Positions 1 through 11,370 of a stretch of DNA of 64,000 nucleotides are shown here, piece by piece; the stretch's first letter is position 1, and each line of letters starts with the position of its first letter. Both the position numbers and the translations under genes were made by a program. The stretch is from Salinilacustrithrix flava (GTDB lineage Bacteria > Actinomycetota > Acidimicrobiia > Acidimicrobiales > Salinilacustritrichaceae): NCBI RefSeq assembly GCF_041228405.1, contig NZ_CP133888.1, positions 1,488,001 to 1,552,000 on the forward strand. Direction: 5' to 3'. The notes beneath the pieces are model-generated. The model had not been told where the DNA came from, searched no databases, and saw nothing but the letters and a program-made list of their open reading frames with translations.

Positions 1-1332
1 CCACGGATCGTCGGTCGCCTCGGCCAGGGCCCACGCGCTCAGGTAGAGGTCCTCGGCGTCGGCCCGGCCCGACGCCTCCACGACCGACCCGGCGAGGGCG
101 AGCGTGAGGTCGGCGAGGACCGCCGCTCCGGCCTCGTGGTGCTGGGCCAGCTCCACGGCGCGCCGGAGGTGCCCGACCGCGTCCTCGTGGGCGTGTGACA
201 CCCGCGCCGCGTCGGCGGCCTGCGCGCATGCGTCCACGGCATCTCGCCAGCGGGCCGGGCCGGCGTGCAGCAGGTGGTGGGCCCGGTCCGCCGGGCTGGC
301 CGACGGCAGGCGGTCCGCCGCTGCCGCGTGCAGCGCCTCGCGGTCGCCGTCGGCCAGGGATCGCAGAGCCGCATCGGCGGTGAGGGGATGGGCCGGACGG
401 GCGTCGGTGCGATCGAACAGCCCGTGGGCCGCGGCGGTGGCCAGGTGCTCCTGGACGATCTGGACCGGGAGGTCGAGGACGGTGGCGAGCGCGTCCGGTG
501 CCGGGTCGGGGCCGACGAGAGCAGCGGTGGCGACGGTCCGGGCGACCTCCGGGGGGAGCTGGGCGACGCGGGTCTGCAGGACCGACACCAGGGTGTCGGC
601 GGTGTCGATGTCGCCCCGCTGGACCTGCTCCAGGAACATCGGGTTGCCGCCGGTGGCGGCGTGGAGGTCCCGGGCCCGGGACCGGCTGCCGACGAGGCGG
701 CCGACGGCGGTGACGTCGAGGCCCGCGAGGGTGATGGTGGTCGCGTGGCGGTCGAGCCGGCCCAGCGCATCGGCCAGCTCGGCTCGCCGGCGGACCTCGC
801 GGTCGCGGATGGTGGCGACCACGAGCAGCGGCACCTCCCGCAGGTGGGTCGCCACGAAGCCGAGGAGGGCGATCGTCGGGGGGTCGGCGACGTGGAGGTC
901 GTCGAGCACCACGACCAGGGGCCGGCGGGCGGCAGCCTGCTCGATGATGGCCGCGGTGGCGTCGAACAGCTCGGCCCGATCGGCGGCTGCGCCCTCGGCC
1001 AGCACCAGCGCGGCGAGGTCGGTGCCGCTGCGCCGGCCGAGCAGCTGGCGGACCACCTGGGTCCAGGGCCAGTAGGGCGGGGAGCCGGTGTCGGCCCACC
1101 CCAGGCCCCAGACGACCCGGTGGCCGCGCTCGACCGCGTGGGCCTCGAGCTCACGGGCGAGGCGGGTCTTGCCCATCCCGGCGTCGCCGGCGAGGAGGCA
1201 GACGGCGACGCCGTCCCGGGACCGTTCGAGCAGCTCGAGCACCTCGGCCAGCTCGTGGTCCCGTCCGACGAAGGCATCGGTCCAGCGCTCGTCTGGTGCG
1301 TCGTGGGTGGGGGACGGGGAGGATGGCGGCAT
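1..1332 (-). CDS. AAA-type ATPase of LuxR/MalT-like regulator, 3' end cut by window
   Basis: The first 444 codons of a large P-loop ATPase are present and the gene continues past the left edge. After a short Pro/Ser-rich leader comes FVGRDHELAEVLELLERS, the typical entry into the AAA_16/NACHT-like module of large transcriptional regulators. A Walker A (GDAGMGKTRLA, about residue 50) and a Walker B (LVVVLDDLHVAD, about residue 145) follow, then helical repeat-like sequence with many Leu/Ala helices. The ATG at 1332 is the only ATG after the upstream in-frame stop near 1395. Full-length family members usually carry TPR-like repeats and a C-terminal LuxR helix-turn-helix; neither can be checked here, so the role as regulator is inferred from family architecture. 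Confidence 0.75.
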   Translation of the reverse strand, partial: MPPSSPSPTHDAPDERWTDAFVGRDHELAEVLELLERSRDGVAVCLLAGDAGMGKTRLARELEAHAVERGHRVVWGLGWADTGSPPYWPWTQVVRQLLGRRSGTDLAALVLAEGAAADRAELFDATAAIIEQAAARRPLVVVLDDLHVADPPTIALLGFVATHLREVPLLVVATIRDREVRRRAELADALGRLDRHATTITLAGLDVTAVGRLVGSRSRARDLHAATGGNPMFLEQVQRGDIDTADTLVSVLQTRVAQLPPEVARTVATAALVGPDPAPDALATVLDLPVQIVQEHLATAAAHGLFDRTDARPAHPLTADAALRSLADGDREALHAAAADRLPSASPADRAHHLLHAGPARWRDAVDACAQAADAARVSHAHEDAVGHLRRAVELAQHHEAGAAVLADLTLALAGSVVEASGRADAEDLYLSAWALAEATDDPW

Positions 1333-1449
1333 CGGGGGCGACGGAAGGGGGCAGCGGTGGGCGCACGGCCCGGGCCGCGCAAGTGGCCCAGATCATGCCC
1401 CATCCGGGAGCCCGCTCCCGGGTCGCCCCGCCCGCGGCTCGCGCCACCG

Positions 1450-1995
1450 TCAGCACGTCACGACGAGGTTCCCCTCCTCGGTGGTGCCCGGGTCATCGGC
1501 TCGCACCCACGTGCCCTGGACCATGAGCACGCCATCCATCGTGTTGACGTCCACGTCGACGCCCTCGGCCTCGCCCATGTTGCCCGTCACCCACGCCCGG
1601 TTCCCGTCCGGTCCGCGCAGCACGACCTCGACCACGTCGCCGGCGACCGTCGCCGCGACCCAGCTGCCGTCGGCCGCCCGCAGGTCCTGGACCTGCGCCG
1701 AGCCGTCGGAGACCGAGCACATCGCCGTCGTCATGTCGCCGAGGAAGAAGTTCCACGACTCGTCGCCGAGCTCGAGGCGTCCGCTCGACCCCGAGGAGGG
1801 TGCGGGCCCGTCCTCCGCACCCTCCTCGTCCGCGCTGCCCCCGTCGTCCGCGCCGCTCTCCTCGTCGGCTGCGGCGTCGGCCACGTCCTCCTCGGCCGGG
1901 GCCGTCGCCGCCTCGGTGTCGTCGTCGCCGCAGGCGCCGGCGAGCACCAGCAGCGTGAGGAGCAGGGCGGACAGGGATCGTCGGGCAGCACTCAT
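1450..1995 (-). CDS. putative lipoprotein, paralogue of the divergent neighbour
   Basis: A 181-residue exported protein. Residues 1-22 form a signal peptide ending in a lipobox (LVLAGAC), then a low-complexity acidic Asp/Glu/Ala/Ser linker typical of actinobacterial lipoproteins, then a small domain that begins with LELGD and contains two cysteines (about residue 85 and the C-terminal residue). The divergent gene at 2090 has the same plan (lipobox, acidic linker, ELGD, Cys, VDVD-like strand, C-terminal Cys), so the two look like diverged copies. The ATG at 1995 is preferred over an earlier ATG at 2013 because it gives a compact signal peptide. It has no Shine-Dalgarno sequence; a -10-like CATCCT lies 6 nt upstream, so a leaderless message is possible. 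Function unknown. Confidence 0.75.
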   Translation of the reverse strand: MSAARRSLSALLLTLLVLAGACGDDDTEAATAPAEEDVADAAADEESGADDGGSADEEGAEDGPAPSSGSSGRLELGDESWNFFLGDMTTAMCSVSDGSAQVQDLRAADGSWVAATVAGDVVEVVLRGPDGNRAWVTGNMGEAEGVDVDVNTMDGVLMVQGTWVRADDPGTTEEGNLVVTC

Positions 1996-2089
1996 GGGGG
2001 GAGGATGGCGCACCCGCTTTCAGTGCGCTGTGAGCGCCCGGGTCCGGGCTTTCAGGATCCTCACAGAGGCCCCTCGTACCGTCCGGGCC
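1996..2089. promoter_or_regulatory. divergent promoter region between two lipoprotein genes
   Basis: This 94-bp region separates the two divergent lipoprotein starts. The octamer GCTTTCAG occurs at 2016-2023 and again at 2048-2055, exactly 32 bp apart (about three helical turns). Each is followed by a CTGTGA or TCACAG hexamer, which resembles a tandem response-regulator site. A -10-like TACCGT at 2077-2082 lies 7 nt before the GTG at 2090. The repeats are seen directly; the regulator is unknown. Confidence 0.35.
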
Positions 2090-2719
2090 GTGCACAACCT
2101 CCGCTTCCACCGCTCCCGTTCCGCCGCCGCTGCCCTCGTGGCCGCCTCGATGCTCCTCGCGGCCTGCGGGGATGACGATGACGCCGTCGCGGCGACCGAC
2201 GACGCCGACCTGGTGGAGGACGCAGCGGCATCGGGAGACGACGCGGACGAGGGGGCCGAGGGTGGCGATGCCGCTCCCGCAGAGCCGGGTGGGTCGGGCT
2301 ACATCGAGCTCGGCGATGTCCGCCACGAGCTCACCGTCACCAGCTGCCTGGAGATGTTCGGCGCCCTCGGGGGCGTCGCCGAGGGCACCGAGGACCCGGA
2401 GAACATCGAGGTGACCTTCGACTTCCCCCCCGAGGACTGGCAGGAGCGGGATGCCAGCGAGGGTTGGGAGACCGCCGGCGGCGTCACGGTCCGCAGCGAG
2501 GAGCCCTACCAGCAGTGGGAGACCGGCCAGGACAACATCTTCGGCTTCAACCTGCCCGATGGGGTCGACGCGAGCGAGCTCGACGTCACCGCCATCGACA
2601 TCGACGCCGACGCCCAGACGGTCAGCGGCGAGGCGATCTTCATCGACCTGATGGCGGTGATGGCCGGCGACGCCGAACCGGTCGCCGGCTCCTTCGCCTT
2701 CTCCTGCCCGGCGGACTAG
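2090..2719 (+). CDS. putative lipoprotein, paralogue of the divergent neighbour
   Basis: A 209-residue lipoprotein starting at GTG 2090, the start that gives a normal signal peptide (Arg-rich n-region, Ala/Leu core, lipobox MLLAAC at about residue 26). An acidic Asp/Ala/Glu linker follows, then a domain starting with IELGD and containing VTSCLEMFG, a region around YQQWETGQDNIFGFN, and a terminal SCPAD. Two Cys outside the lipobox could form a disulfide. The domain plan matches the divergent lipoprotein at 1450-1995. Its TAG stop sits in the palindrome CTAG (2716-2719), which on the other strand is also the stop of the convergent lipase gene. No known family recognised. Confidence 0.75.
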   Translation: MHNLRFHRSRSAAAALVAASMLLAACGDDDDAVAATDDADLVEDAAASGDDADEGAEGGDAAPAEPGGSGYIELGDVRHELTVTSCLEMFGALGGVAEGTEDPENIEVTFDFPPEDWQERDASEGWETAGGVTVRSEEPYQQWETGQDNIFGFNLPDGVDASELDVTAIDIDADAQTVSGEAIFIDLMAVMAGDAEPVAGSFAFSCPAD

Positions 2720-3525
2720 TCGATGAAGGCGGCGACCTGGCCGTAGACCGTGGCGTCCTGGTGGAGGTCGCTGTGCCCGATGCAGGCGGTCTCGGTGTTC
2801 ACCGCACCCCCGCTGACCGGGACGCTGCTGTCCGGGTTGATCACCGAGTCGCAGGGTGACCACCAGGTGGCGTAGCGCACGATCGAGCCGGGCGTCTCGT
2901 CGCCGGCGTTCAGGTCGTCGAGGAAGGACGAGCCGGGCCACATCTCCGTGCACGCCGTCGACCAGCAGAAGTAGGCGGTGTCGGTCCCGTGGTTGGGTCC
3001 GCCGAGGGAGACCCAGGTGTCGACGTCCCCGTCCATCCCGCCGAGGAACTTCACGTAGTGGCGGGACGAGAGGCTGCCCATGGAGTGGGCGATGATGTCG
3101 ACCTGGTCGGCCTCGTTGACGGTGAGGAGCGTGGCGACCCGGTCGGCGATCTCGGCCGCCGTGGTGCGGTTGGACTGCGACGTGTTGTACGAGAACGCCA
3201 TCAGCTCCTCCGCGGCGTAGCCGTCGGCGAGGAAGCGGTCGACCATCGTGTCCCAGGTGCTGCCGCTCGAGTTCCAGCCGTGCACGAACAGGATCGGGTC
3301 CCGGTCCGGGGCGGGTGCCGTCGTCGTCGGGGCCGTGGTGGTCGTCTCCTCCGGCGCCGTGGTGGTCGAGGCCGTGGTGGTCGTCTCCTCCGGCGCCGTG
3401 GTGGTCGGCTTCCCGCCGCCGTTGCCCCCTCCGTTGCCGCCCTTCGCGGCGCCGACGGGCACCGCCAGGACCAAGGCCATCACCGCCGCCAGCAGCAGCG
3501 TCACGCTTGCTCGAGTGCGGGTCAT
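2716..3525 (-). CDS. secreted triacylglycerol lipase/esterase (lipase class 2-like)
   Basis: A 269-residue exported alpha/beta hydrolase. An N-terminal signal peptide (about 27 residues, ending near VGAA) is followed by a Gly/Asn/Lys patch and a Thr/Pro linker with a repeated APEETTTTA unit, probably a glycosylated spacer. The catalytic domain starts at about residue 75 with FVHGWNSSGSTW (oxyanion-hole HG). The nucleophile Ser lies in AHSMGS; an Asp in SPCDSVI and a His in CIGHSDLHQD complete a plausible triad. The GGPNHGTD segment is typical of bacterial class 2 lipases (LipA/EstA type). Cys residues in the C-terminal half may form disulfides outside the cell. Substrate not deducible; an acyl ester is likely. 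Confidence 0.88.
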   Translation of the reverse strand: MTRTRASVTLLLAAVMALVLAVPVGAAKGGNGGGNGGGKPTTTAPEETTTTASTTTAPEETTTTAPTTTAPAPDRDPILFVHGWNSSGSTWDTMVDRFLADGYAAEELMAFSYNTSQSNRTTAAEIADRVATLLTVNEADQVDIIAHSMGSLSSRHYVKFLGGMDGDVDTWVSLGGPNHGTDTAYFCWSTACTEMWPGSSFLDDLNAGDETPGSIVRYATWWSPCDSVINPDSSVPVSGGAVNTETACIGHSDLHQDATVYGQVAAFID

Positions 3526-3582
3526 GGAAGACGCCCCTTCAGGTCGTACGTGTGTCGAGCGTCACACTAGCCAGCGCTGACG

Positions 3583-4026
3583 TCAGGGGCGGCTGGCGAT
3601 GAAGACCGGGATCTCCCGGTCGGTCTTCTCCTGGTACTCGGCATACGGCGGGAAGGCGGCGACGGCGCGCTCGTACCACTCGGCGCGCTCCTCGCCCTCG
3701 ACCTGGCGCACGACGGCATCCCATGGCTCGGGGCCGTCCTGGATCATGACGGCGGTCGGGTCGGCGACCAGGTTGTGGTACCACTCCGGGTGCTCGGGGG
3801 CGCCGCCCTTGGAGGCGACGAGGGCGTACTCGCCGTCGTGCTCGACCCGCATCAGCGGCGTCTTGCGGAGCTTGCCGGTCTTGTGGCCGCGCGTGGTCAC
3901 GATGATCACCGGCAACCCGGTGTCGAGGAGGGTGTTGCCCTCCTTGCCGTTCGTGCGCTCGTAGGTCTCGACCTGCTCGCGCACCCAGTCCGACGGGCTC
4001 GGTTCGTACTCACCGATCAGTGGCAT
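3583..4026 (-). CDS. F420-type nitroreductase/quinone reductase (DDN family)
   Basis: A 147-residue protein of the deazaflavin-dependent nitroreductase (Ddn) family, which has a split-barrel flavin fold and binds coenzyme F420. Family features seen here are PVIIVTTRGHKTGKLRKTPL (residues 39-58, the loop that contacts F420 phosphates), the MRVEHDGEYALVASKGG strand pair, and HPEWYHNLVADPTAVM. Relatives reduce quinones or nitro compounds with F420H2 at the membrane; the substrate here is unknown. Length is normal and the gene stands alone between the lipase and a c-di-GMP gene. The family match is strong, the precise reaction is inferred. Confidence 0.88.
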   Translation of the reverse strand: MPLIGEYEPSPSDWVREQVETYERTNGKEGNTLLDTGLPVIIVTTRGHKTGKLRKTPLMRVEHDGEYALVASKGGAPEHPEWYHNLVADPTAVMIQDGPEPWDAVVRQVEGEERAEWYERAVAAFPPYAEYQEKTDREIPVFIASRP

Positions 4027-4060
4027 GGTCCGAACCTAGGCCCGGACGGAGCCGGCGTGC

Positions 4061-6967
4061 TCAGGCGACGGCGACGCCGCTGGCGGCGCGAGCCTGGATC
4101 CAGGCGACCAGCTCGCACGCCGTCATCGGCCGGGCGACGCCGTAGCCCTGGGCGCTGTCGCAGCCCAGGTCGGACAGGCGGTCGAGCATCTCCTCGGTCT
4201 CGGCGCCCTCGGCGATGGTGCGCAGGCCGAGGGTGTGGCCGAGCTCGATCACGGAGCGCACGATCACGGCGTCGTCGGAGCCCTCGTCCATCCCGGCCAC
4301 GAAGGACTTGTCGATCTTGAGGTCGTGGACCGGGAGGTCCTTCAGCGACGCGAGCGACGAGTAGCCGGTGCCGAAGTCGTCGATGGCGAAGCGCACCCCC
4401 CGTTCGGCGAGGGTGGTCAGCACTCGGGTCGCCCGCTCCGGGTCGGCCATGAGGGTCGTCTCGGTGATCTCGAGGGCGAGGCGCTCAGGCGGGACGCCGG
4501 CCCGGTCGAGGGCGATGCTGACCTCGGTGGCGAAGCAGTCGTCGAGGAGGCTGTGGGTCGACAGGTTGACCGCCACGGTGAAGTCCGGGCCGATGCCGCT
4601 CCCCGTGGGCTCGTCCATCCAGCGGCGCATCTGGGCCAGCGACGCGTCGAGCACCCAGGTCGTGAGCTGGTGGATGAACCCGGTGTCCTCGGCCAGCGGG
4701 ACGAAGACGTCGGGGGCGAGCAGTCCCCGTCGGGGGTGCTGCCAGCGCACGAGTGCCTCGGCGCCCTCGACCTCCCCGGTGGCGAGGTCGATCTGGGGCT
4801 GGAAGTGCACGACCAGCTCTTCGTGGATCACGGCGTGGCGCAGCTCGCCGAGGAGGGCGAGGCGGTCCGGCGTGTTGCGGTCGAGGTCGTCCTCGTAGGC
4901 GGACACGCTCTGGTGGGAGCGCTTGGCCGCGTACATGGCGATGTCGGAGCGCTGGAGCAGCAGGTCCGCCGTGGTCCCGTGGTCGGGTGCGACCGTCACG
5001 CCGCAGCTGGCCTCCACGACCAGGGTCATGCCGTCCACGTCCAGGGGCTCCTCGAGGGCCCGGGTCAGCCGGTTGGCCACGTCCATCGCGTCGTCGAGGC
5101 CGGCCACGTCGGGGAGCAGCACGCAGAACTCGTCACCGCCGAGCCGGGCGATGGTGTCCGACGCCCGCAGCAGCGGTGCGAGCCTCGGCTCGATCGCGCA
5201 GAGCACCCGGTCGCCGTAGCGGTGGCCGAGCGTGTCGTTGATCTCCTTGAACCGGTCGAGGTCGAACAGCAGCACGGCCGTGGCCGTGCCGTTCCGGGTG
5301 GCTGCCTTCAGCGCCTGCTCGGCCCGGTCGTAGAAGCAGGCCCGGTTGGGCAGCCCGGTGAGCTCGTCGTGCATCGCCTGGTGCACGGCCTGCTCGAGGG
5401 CGTCGTTCATGGCCCGCACCGAGCGCGCGTCGTTGAGGGCGATGCTGACGTGCTCGGCGAAGCTGATGAGGGCGTCCTGCTCGGCGGTCGAGTAGCGCCG
5501 GTCGGGGCGGTGGGTGGCCACGACGAGGCTGCCGATGGGCTCGGCACCGAGGTGGACCGGCGTGGCGAGCGCGCTCTGCAGGCCGTCGGCGGCGAACTGG
5601 GTGATGGCGTTGTCCCAGTCCGTGTAGGCGTCCTGGATGCAGAGCTTGTTGGTGACGATCGCCTGGCCGCCGACGCCGACCCCCACCGGTGCGCGCCGCA
5701 CCGCGTCGGCGATGGCCTCCTCGACGCCGACCGAGGAGACCATGATCATGAAGTCGGGGTCGTCCTCGTCCACGAAGCGCAGCGCGGCGATGTCGGCGTG
5801 GACCAGGTCGGCGGCACCCTGGGTGATGGCGTCGAGCACCTCCTGCAGCGGTGCCCGGGTGGAGATCTTGCGCTGGATGCGCGAGAGGCGATCGGTCAGC
5901 AGCTGGCGCTCGCTCAGCGAGGCGAGCAGCTGCTGGTTCTCGATGGTGCGACGCCGCTCCTGCTCGATCGAGCGGGTCAGCTGCTGCTGGGTGCGGCGGT
6001 GCTCCTCGACGTCGACGAAGAGCAGCCAGACCCGCCACAGCACGAGGCCGAACAGGGCGGCGGCGAGGAGGGAGACGATGACGATGTCGGCGCTGCCGGC
6101 GCGCAGCCCGAGGGCCATGAGGGCGAGCGGCGCGATGAGCGCGGCCGGCACCACCAGCGCGAAGCGGCGCGCCCCCCGGATCGAACGGTCGTTGTCCACG
6201 GTCGGCGGCGCCATCGTCGTCGGGTGCAGCAGGGCGGCGCCGAAGAGCACGAAGGAGATCGGGTAGAGGCTCACCACCTCGTCCTGCACGCGGAACGTGC
6301 CGCTCAGCGACGACATCGCGTAGAGCAGGTCGGCGACGAGCTGGGCCAGGACCCACGCCGCCAGCAGGCGATCGCCGCGGGACGAGATGCCGCCCTGCAC
6401 CAGCATGCGCACGATGGCCCCGAGCAGGAGCAGGTTCACCACCGTGTAGGAGATGGTCACCAGCCGGGCGGCGAGCGTCATGTCGTCGGCGTCGAGGTAC
6501 GGGCCGATGAAGATGATCCAGGCCAGGACGCCGAAGCCCACGCCGATGATCAGCGTGTCGAGCACGTCGATCCAGCGGTCCGTCGTGCTCCGTCGGCCGA
6601 TGACCTTGCTGAGCCCGACGAGGAACAGCCCGTACGCGCCCAGGAAGAGCCAGTCGGTGATGGCCGGCGACGTGAGCTCCAGGTCCCACGCCACGGCGAG
6701 CGGGTACCAGATCACGTAGGCGGGCACGAGGATCCACGCGCCGGCCATGAAGTACCAGGCCGGGTTGGCGCGGTCCGGGTCCCGCCGGACGGCGACGGTG
6801 GCGGCCACGGCCCCGGCCAGGCTGGCGGCGGCGAGCATCCAGCCGCGCAGCGGGTCGTCGGCCACGACCGTCAGGGCGGCAGCGGACAGGCCGAGGAGCA
6901 GGAAGACGTTGGAGGAGCGACCGGGCACGCGCGCTGCATCGACACCGCGGCGTTCCCTGGGCTCCAT
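4061..6967 (-). CDS. membrane GAF-GGDEF-EAL cyclic-di-GMP enzyme
   Basis: A 968-residue cyclic di-GMP signalling protein. Residues about 20-325 hold roughly ten hydrophobic segments, an integral-membrane sensory region. A charged coiled-coil stretch (about 320-375) leads to a GAF domain (about 370-515), then a GGDEF domain (from about 530) with an intact RLGGDEF motif near 610, and an EAL domain with the motif EALVRW near 737 and conserved DDFGTGYSSL and KIDKSFV motifs. Both catalytic signatures look intact, so it could make and degrade c-di-GMP; which activity dominates cannot be told. ATG 6967 is preceded closely by GGAGG. It is one of three GGDEF proteins in the window. Confidence 0.92.
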   Translation of the reverse strand: MEPRERRGVDAARVPGRSSNVFLLLGLSAAALTVVADDPLRGWMLAAASLAGAVAATVAVRRDPDRANPAWYFMAGAWILVPAYVIWYPLAVAWDLELTSPAITDWLFLGAYGLFLVGLSKVIGRRSTTDRWIDVLDTLIIGVGFGVLAWIIFIGPYLDADDMTLAARLVTISYTVVNLLLLGAIVRMLVQGGISSRGDRLLAAWVLAQLVADLLYAMSSLSGTFRVQDEVVSLYPISFVLFGAALLHPTTMAPPTVDNDRSIRGARRFALVVPAALIAPLALMALGLRAGSADIVIVSLLAAALFGLVLWRVWLLFVDVEEHRRTQQQLTRSIEQERRRTIENQQLLASLSERQLLTDRLSRIQRKISTRAPLQEVLDAITQGAADLVHADIAALRFVDEDDPDFMIMVSSVGVEEAIADAVRRAPVGVGVGGQAIVTNKLCIQDAYTDWDNAITQFAADGLQSALATPVHLGAEPIGSLVVATHRPDRRYSTAEQDALISFAEHVSIALNDARSVRAMNDALEQAVHQAMHDELTGLPNRACFYDRAEQALKAATRNGTATAVLLFDLDRFKEINDTLGHRYGDRVLCAIEPRLAPLLRASDTIARLGGDEFCVLLPDVAGLDDAMDVANRLTRALEEPLDVDGMTLVVEASCGVTVAPDHGTTADLLLQRSDIAMYAAKRSHQSVSAYEDDLDRNTPDRLALLGELRHAVIHEELVVHFQPQIDLATGEVEGAEALVRWQHPRRGLLAPDVFVPLAEDTGFIHQLTTWVLDASLAQMRRWMDEPTGSGIGPDFTVAVNLSTHSLLDDCFATEVSIALDRAGVPPERLALEITETTLMADPERATRVLTTLAERGVRFAIDDFGTGYSSLASLKDLPVHDLKIDKSFVAGMDEGSDDAVIVRSVIELGHTLGLRTIAEGAETEEMLDRLSDLGCDSAQGYGVARPMTACELVAWIQARAASGVAVA

Positions 6968-7047
6968 GCCTCCATCATCGGCCGTCCGGGGGACCGACCT
7001 GAGGGTCGGACGGCGGAAAACCGGGGCGGGACGCCCGATTCGTGCCC

Positions 7048-7812
7048 TCAGCGGGCGAACCGGGGCGGGCGCTTCTCCGCGAATGCCGCGATCCCCTCGG
7101 CGCCGTCGCCGGTCGCCGCGTTCCGGGCCATGACATCGATGGCCATGTCGTAGGCCTGGTCCATGGTCAGGTCCATCTGCGCGTAGAGCGTCTGCTTGCC
7201 GAGCGCCTTGGACGCCCGCGATCCCCGCGTCACCCGGCGGACGAGCTCAGCCACCGCACCGTCGAGCTCGTCGTCGGGGACCACCTGGTTGACCAGGCCC
7301 CAGTCGGCGGCGGTCTCGGCATCGATCTCGTCACCCGACAGCGCCATCTCCAGGGCGCGCTTGCGCCCGACGTTGCGGGCGACGGCCACCATCGGGGTGT
7401 GGCAGAACAGGCCACCCTTGCCGCCGGGGGTGGCGAAGCGGGCCGAGGCGCCGGCGACGGCGAGGTCGCAGCTGGCGACGAGCTGGCACCCGGCCGCGGT
7501 GGCGAGCGCGTGCACCCGGGCCACCACCGGCTGGGGCATCGTCTCGATGGTGCGCATCACGCGCGTGCAGGTGGTGAACAGCTCGCGGAGGCTGGTCTCG
7601 TCGAGGGTCGACATCTCCTTCAGGTCGTGCCCGGTGCTCCACACCGAGCCGGTGGAGGCGAGCACCACGGCCAGGGCATCGGACGCGGCGGCCTCGTCGA
7701 GGGCGGATCCGAGCTCGCGCAGGGTCGACGTCGAGAGCGGGTTGCGACGCTCCGGCGCGGTGAGGGTGATGGTGACGACGTCGCCGTCGCGGGTCGAGGT
7801 CAGCGCAGGCAT
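7048..7812 (-). CDS. enoyl-CoA hydratase/isomerase family protein
   Basis: A 254-residue crotonase-fold protein. It has the first CoA/oxyanion segment STGSVWSTGHDLKEM (about residues 48-62), the second segment HALATAAGCQLVASCDLAVAG (about 98-118) and a C-terminal EGIAAFAEKRPPRF typical of enoyl-CoA hydratases. In place of the first catalytic Glu (as in ECHS1) the helix reads TAAGCQLVASCD; variation there means hydration is not assured. The start is the ATG at 7812, 20 nt after the stop of the preceding crotonase gene, so it is probably third in the ppdK-ech-ech operon. It is not closely similar to its crotonase neighbour. The acyl substrate cannot be assigned. Confidence 0.88.
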   Translation of the reverse strand: MPALTSTRDGDVVTITLTAPERRNPLSTSTLRELGSALDEAAASDALAVVLASTGSVWSTGHDLKEMSTLDETSLRELFTTCTRVMRTIETMPQPVVARVHALATAAGCQLVASCDLAVAGASARFATPGGKGGLFCHTPMVAVARNVGRKRALEMALSGDEIDAETAADWGLVNQVVPDDELDGAVAELVRRVTRGSRASKALGKQTLYAQMDLTMDQAYDMAIDVMARNAATGDGAEGIAAFAEKRPPRFAR

Positions 7813-7832
7813 GTCCCGATGCTCGCGCGCCG

Positions 7833-8608
7833 TCAGCCCTTGCGGTCGAGGTACGCCTGGCGCACGGCCCGGCCCTCGGGGTCGCGCAGGCCGGCCTCGA
7901 GGCCGTCGGCGTCCGCCCACGAGCGACCGGTGCCGACCATGGACTCGGTGACCGCGTTGGTGTGGGCCTTGGTGGCGAGCAGGCCGAGCTTGGGCTTGGT
8001 GACGAGCTGGTCGACCAGCGTCGCGACGGCGGCATCGAGCTCGTCGTCGTCGACGATCCGGTTGAGGAACCCGGCGGCCAGCGCCTCCTCGGGGGAGAAC
8101 TCCCGGCCGGTCATCACCAGCTCCTTGGTGCGGGCCGGGCCGATCTCGCGCACCAGGCGGGGGATGCCGCCCCAGGCCAGCGGGATGCCGAGGTCGATCT
8201 CGGGGATGGAGAAGCGGGCCGTTGCGGCGGCGATCCGCAGGTCGCACGCGGCGGCGACCACGAGGCCGCCACCGACGCACCAGCCCTGGATGCGGGCCAC
8301 GGTGACGGCGCGCATCTCCTCGAGGGCCCGCGCCGTGCGCCACCCCTGCTCCCGGTCGCCGCGACCGCCCTCCCCGGTGAACGCACCCAGGTCGGCGCCG
8401 GCGCTGAACGCCCGGCCCCGGCCGCCCACCGTGACGACCTTGAGGTCGGGGTGCTGGTCGAACCAGCGGGCGGCGTCCTCCAGCTCCCGCAGCGTCTGCG
8501 TGGACAGCGGGTTCAGCTTGTCGGGACGGGCGAGCCAGAGTGACCCGGTGGCGCCGTCGACGGCGACCTCGACGGTCTCGAACCCGGGTGGGGTCGGTGC
8601 GGTGCCGG

Positions 8609-8612
<4 letters not shown>
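7833..8612 (-). CDS. enoyl-CoA hydratase/isomerase family protein, coupled to ppdK
   Basis: A 259-residue crotonase-fold protein. GGRGRAFSAGADLGAF (about residues 47-62) is the first oxyanion-hole segment; QGWCVGGGLVVAAACDLRIA (about 95-114) is the second, followed by IPEIDLGIPLAWGGIPRLV with the Glu expected near the active site in hydratases. The start is GTG 8612: its GTGA overlaps the TGA stop of ppdK by 4 nt, which indicates translational coupling, and no other start fits the fold. Likely role: hydration or isomerisation of an acyl-CoA. The link to PPDK is positional. Confidence 0.9.
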
Positions 8613-11323
<2,711 letters not shown>

Positions 11324-11370
11324 GGGGCGGTGTCTACCCCCTCGCGTCCGAGCCGGTACAGGGTCTCGGG

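Noticed and set aside
3315..3420. Tandem repeat of GGTGGTCGTCTCCTCCGGCG units as a possible microsatellite.
   Set aside because: It encodes the Thr/Pro spacer of the secreted lipase (APEETTTTA units), a normal linker in frame.
4235..7153. A 972-codon open frame on the plus strand opposite the GGDEF-EAL gene.
   Set aside because: It is a by-product of high GC: its product is His/Asp/Gly/Arg-rich low complexity without any domain, while the minus frame has full GAF, GGDEF and EAL motifs.
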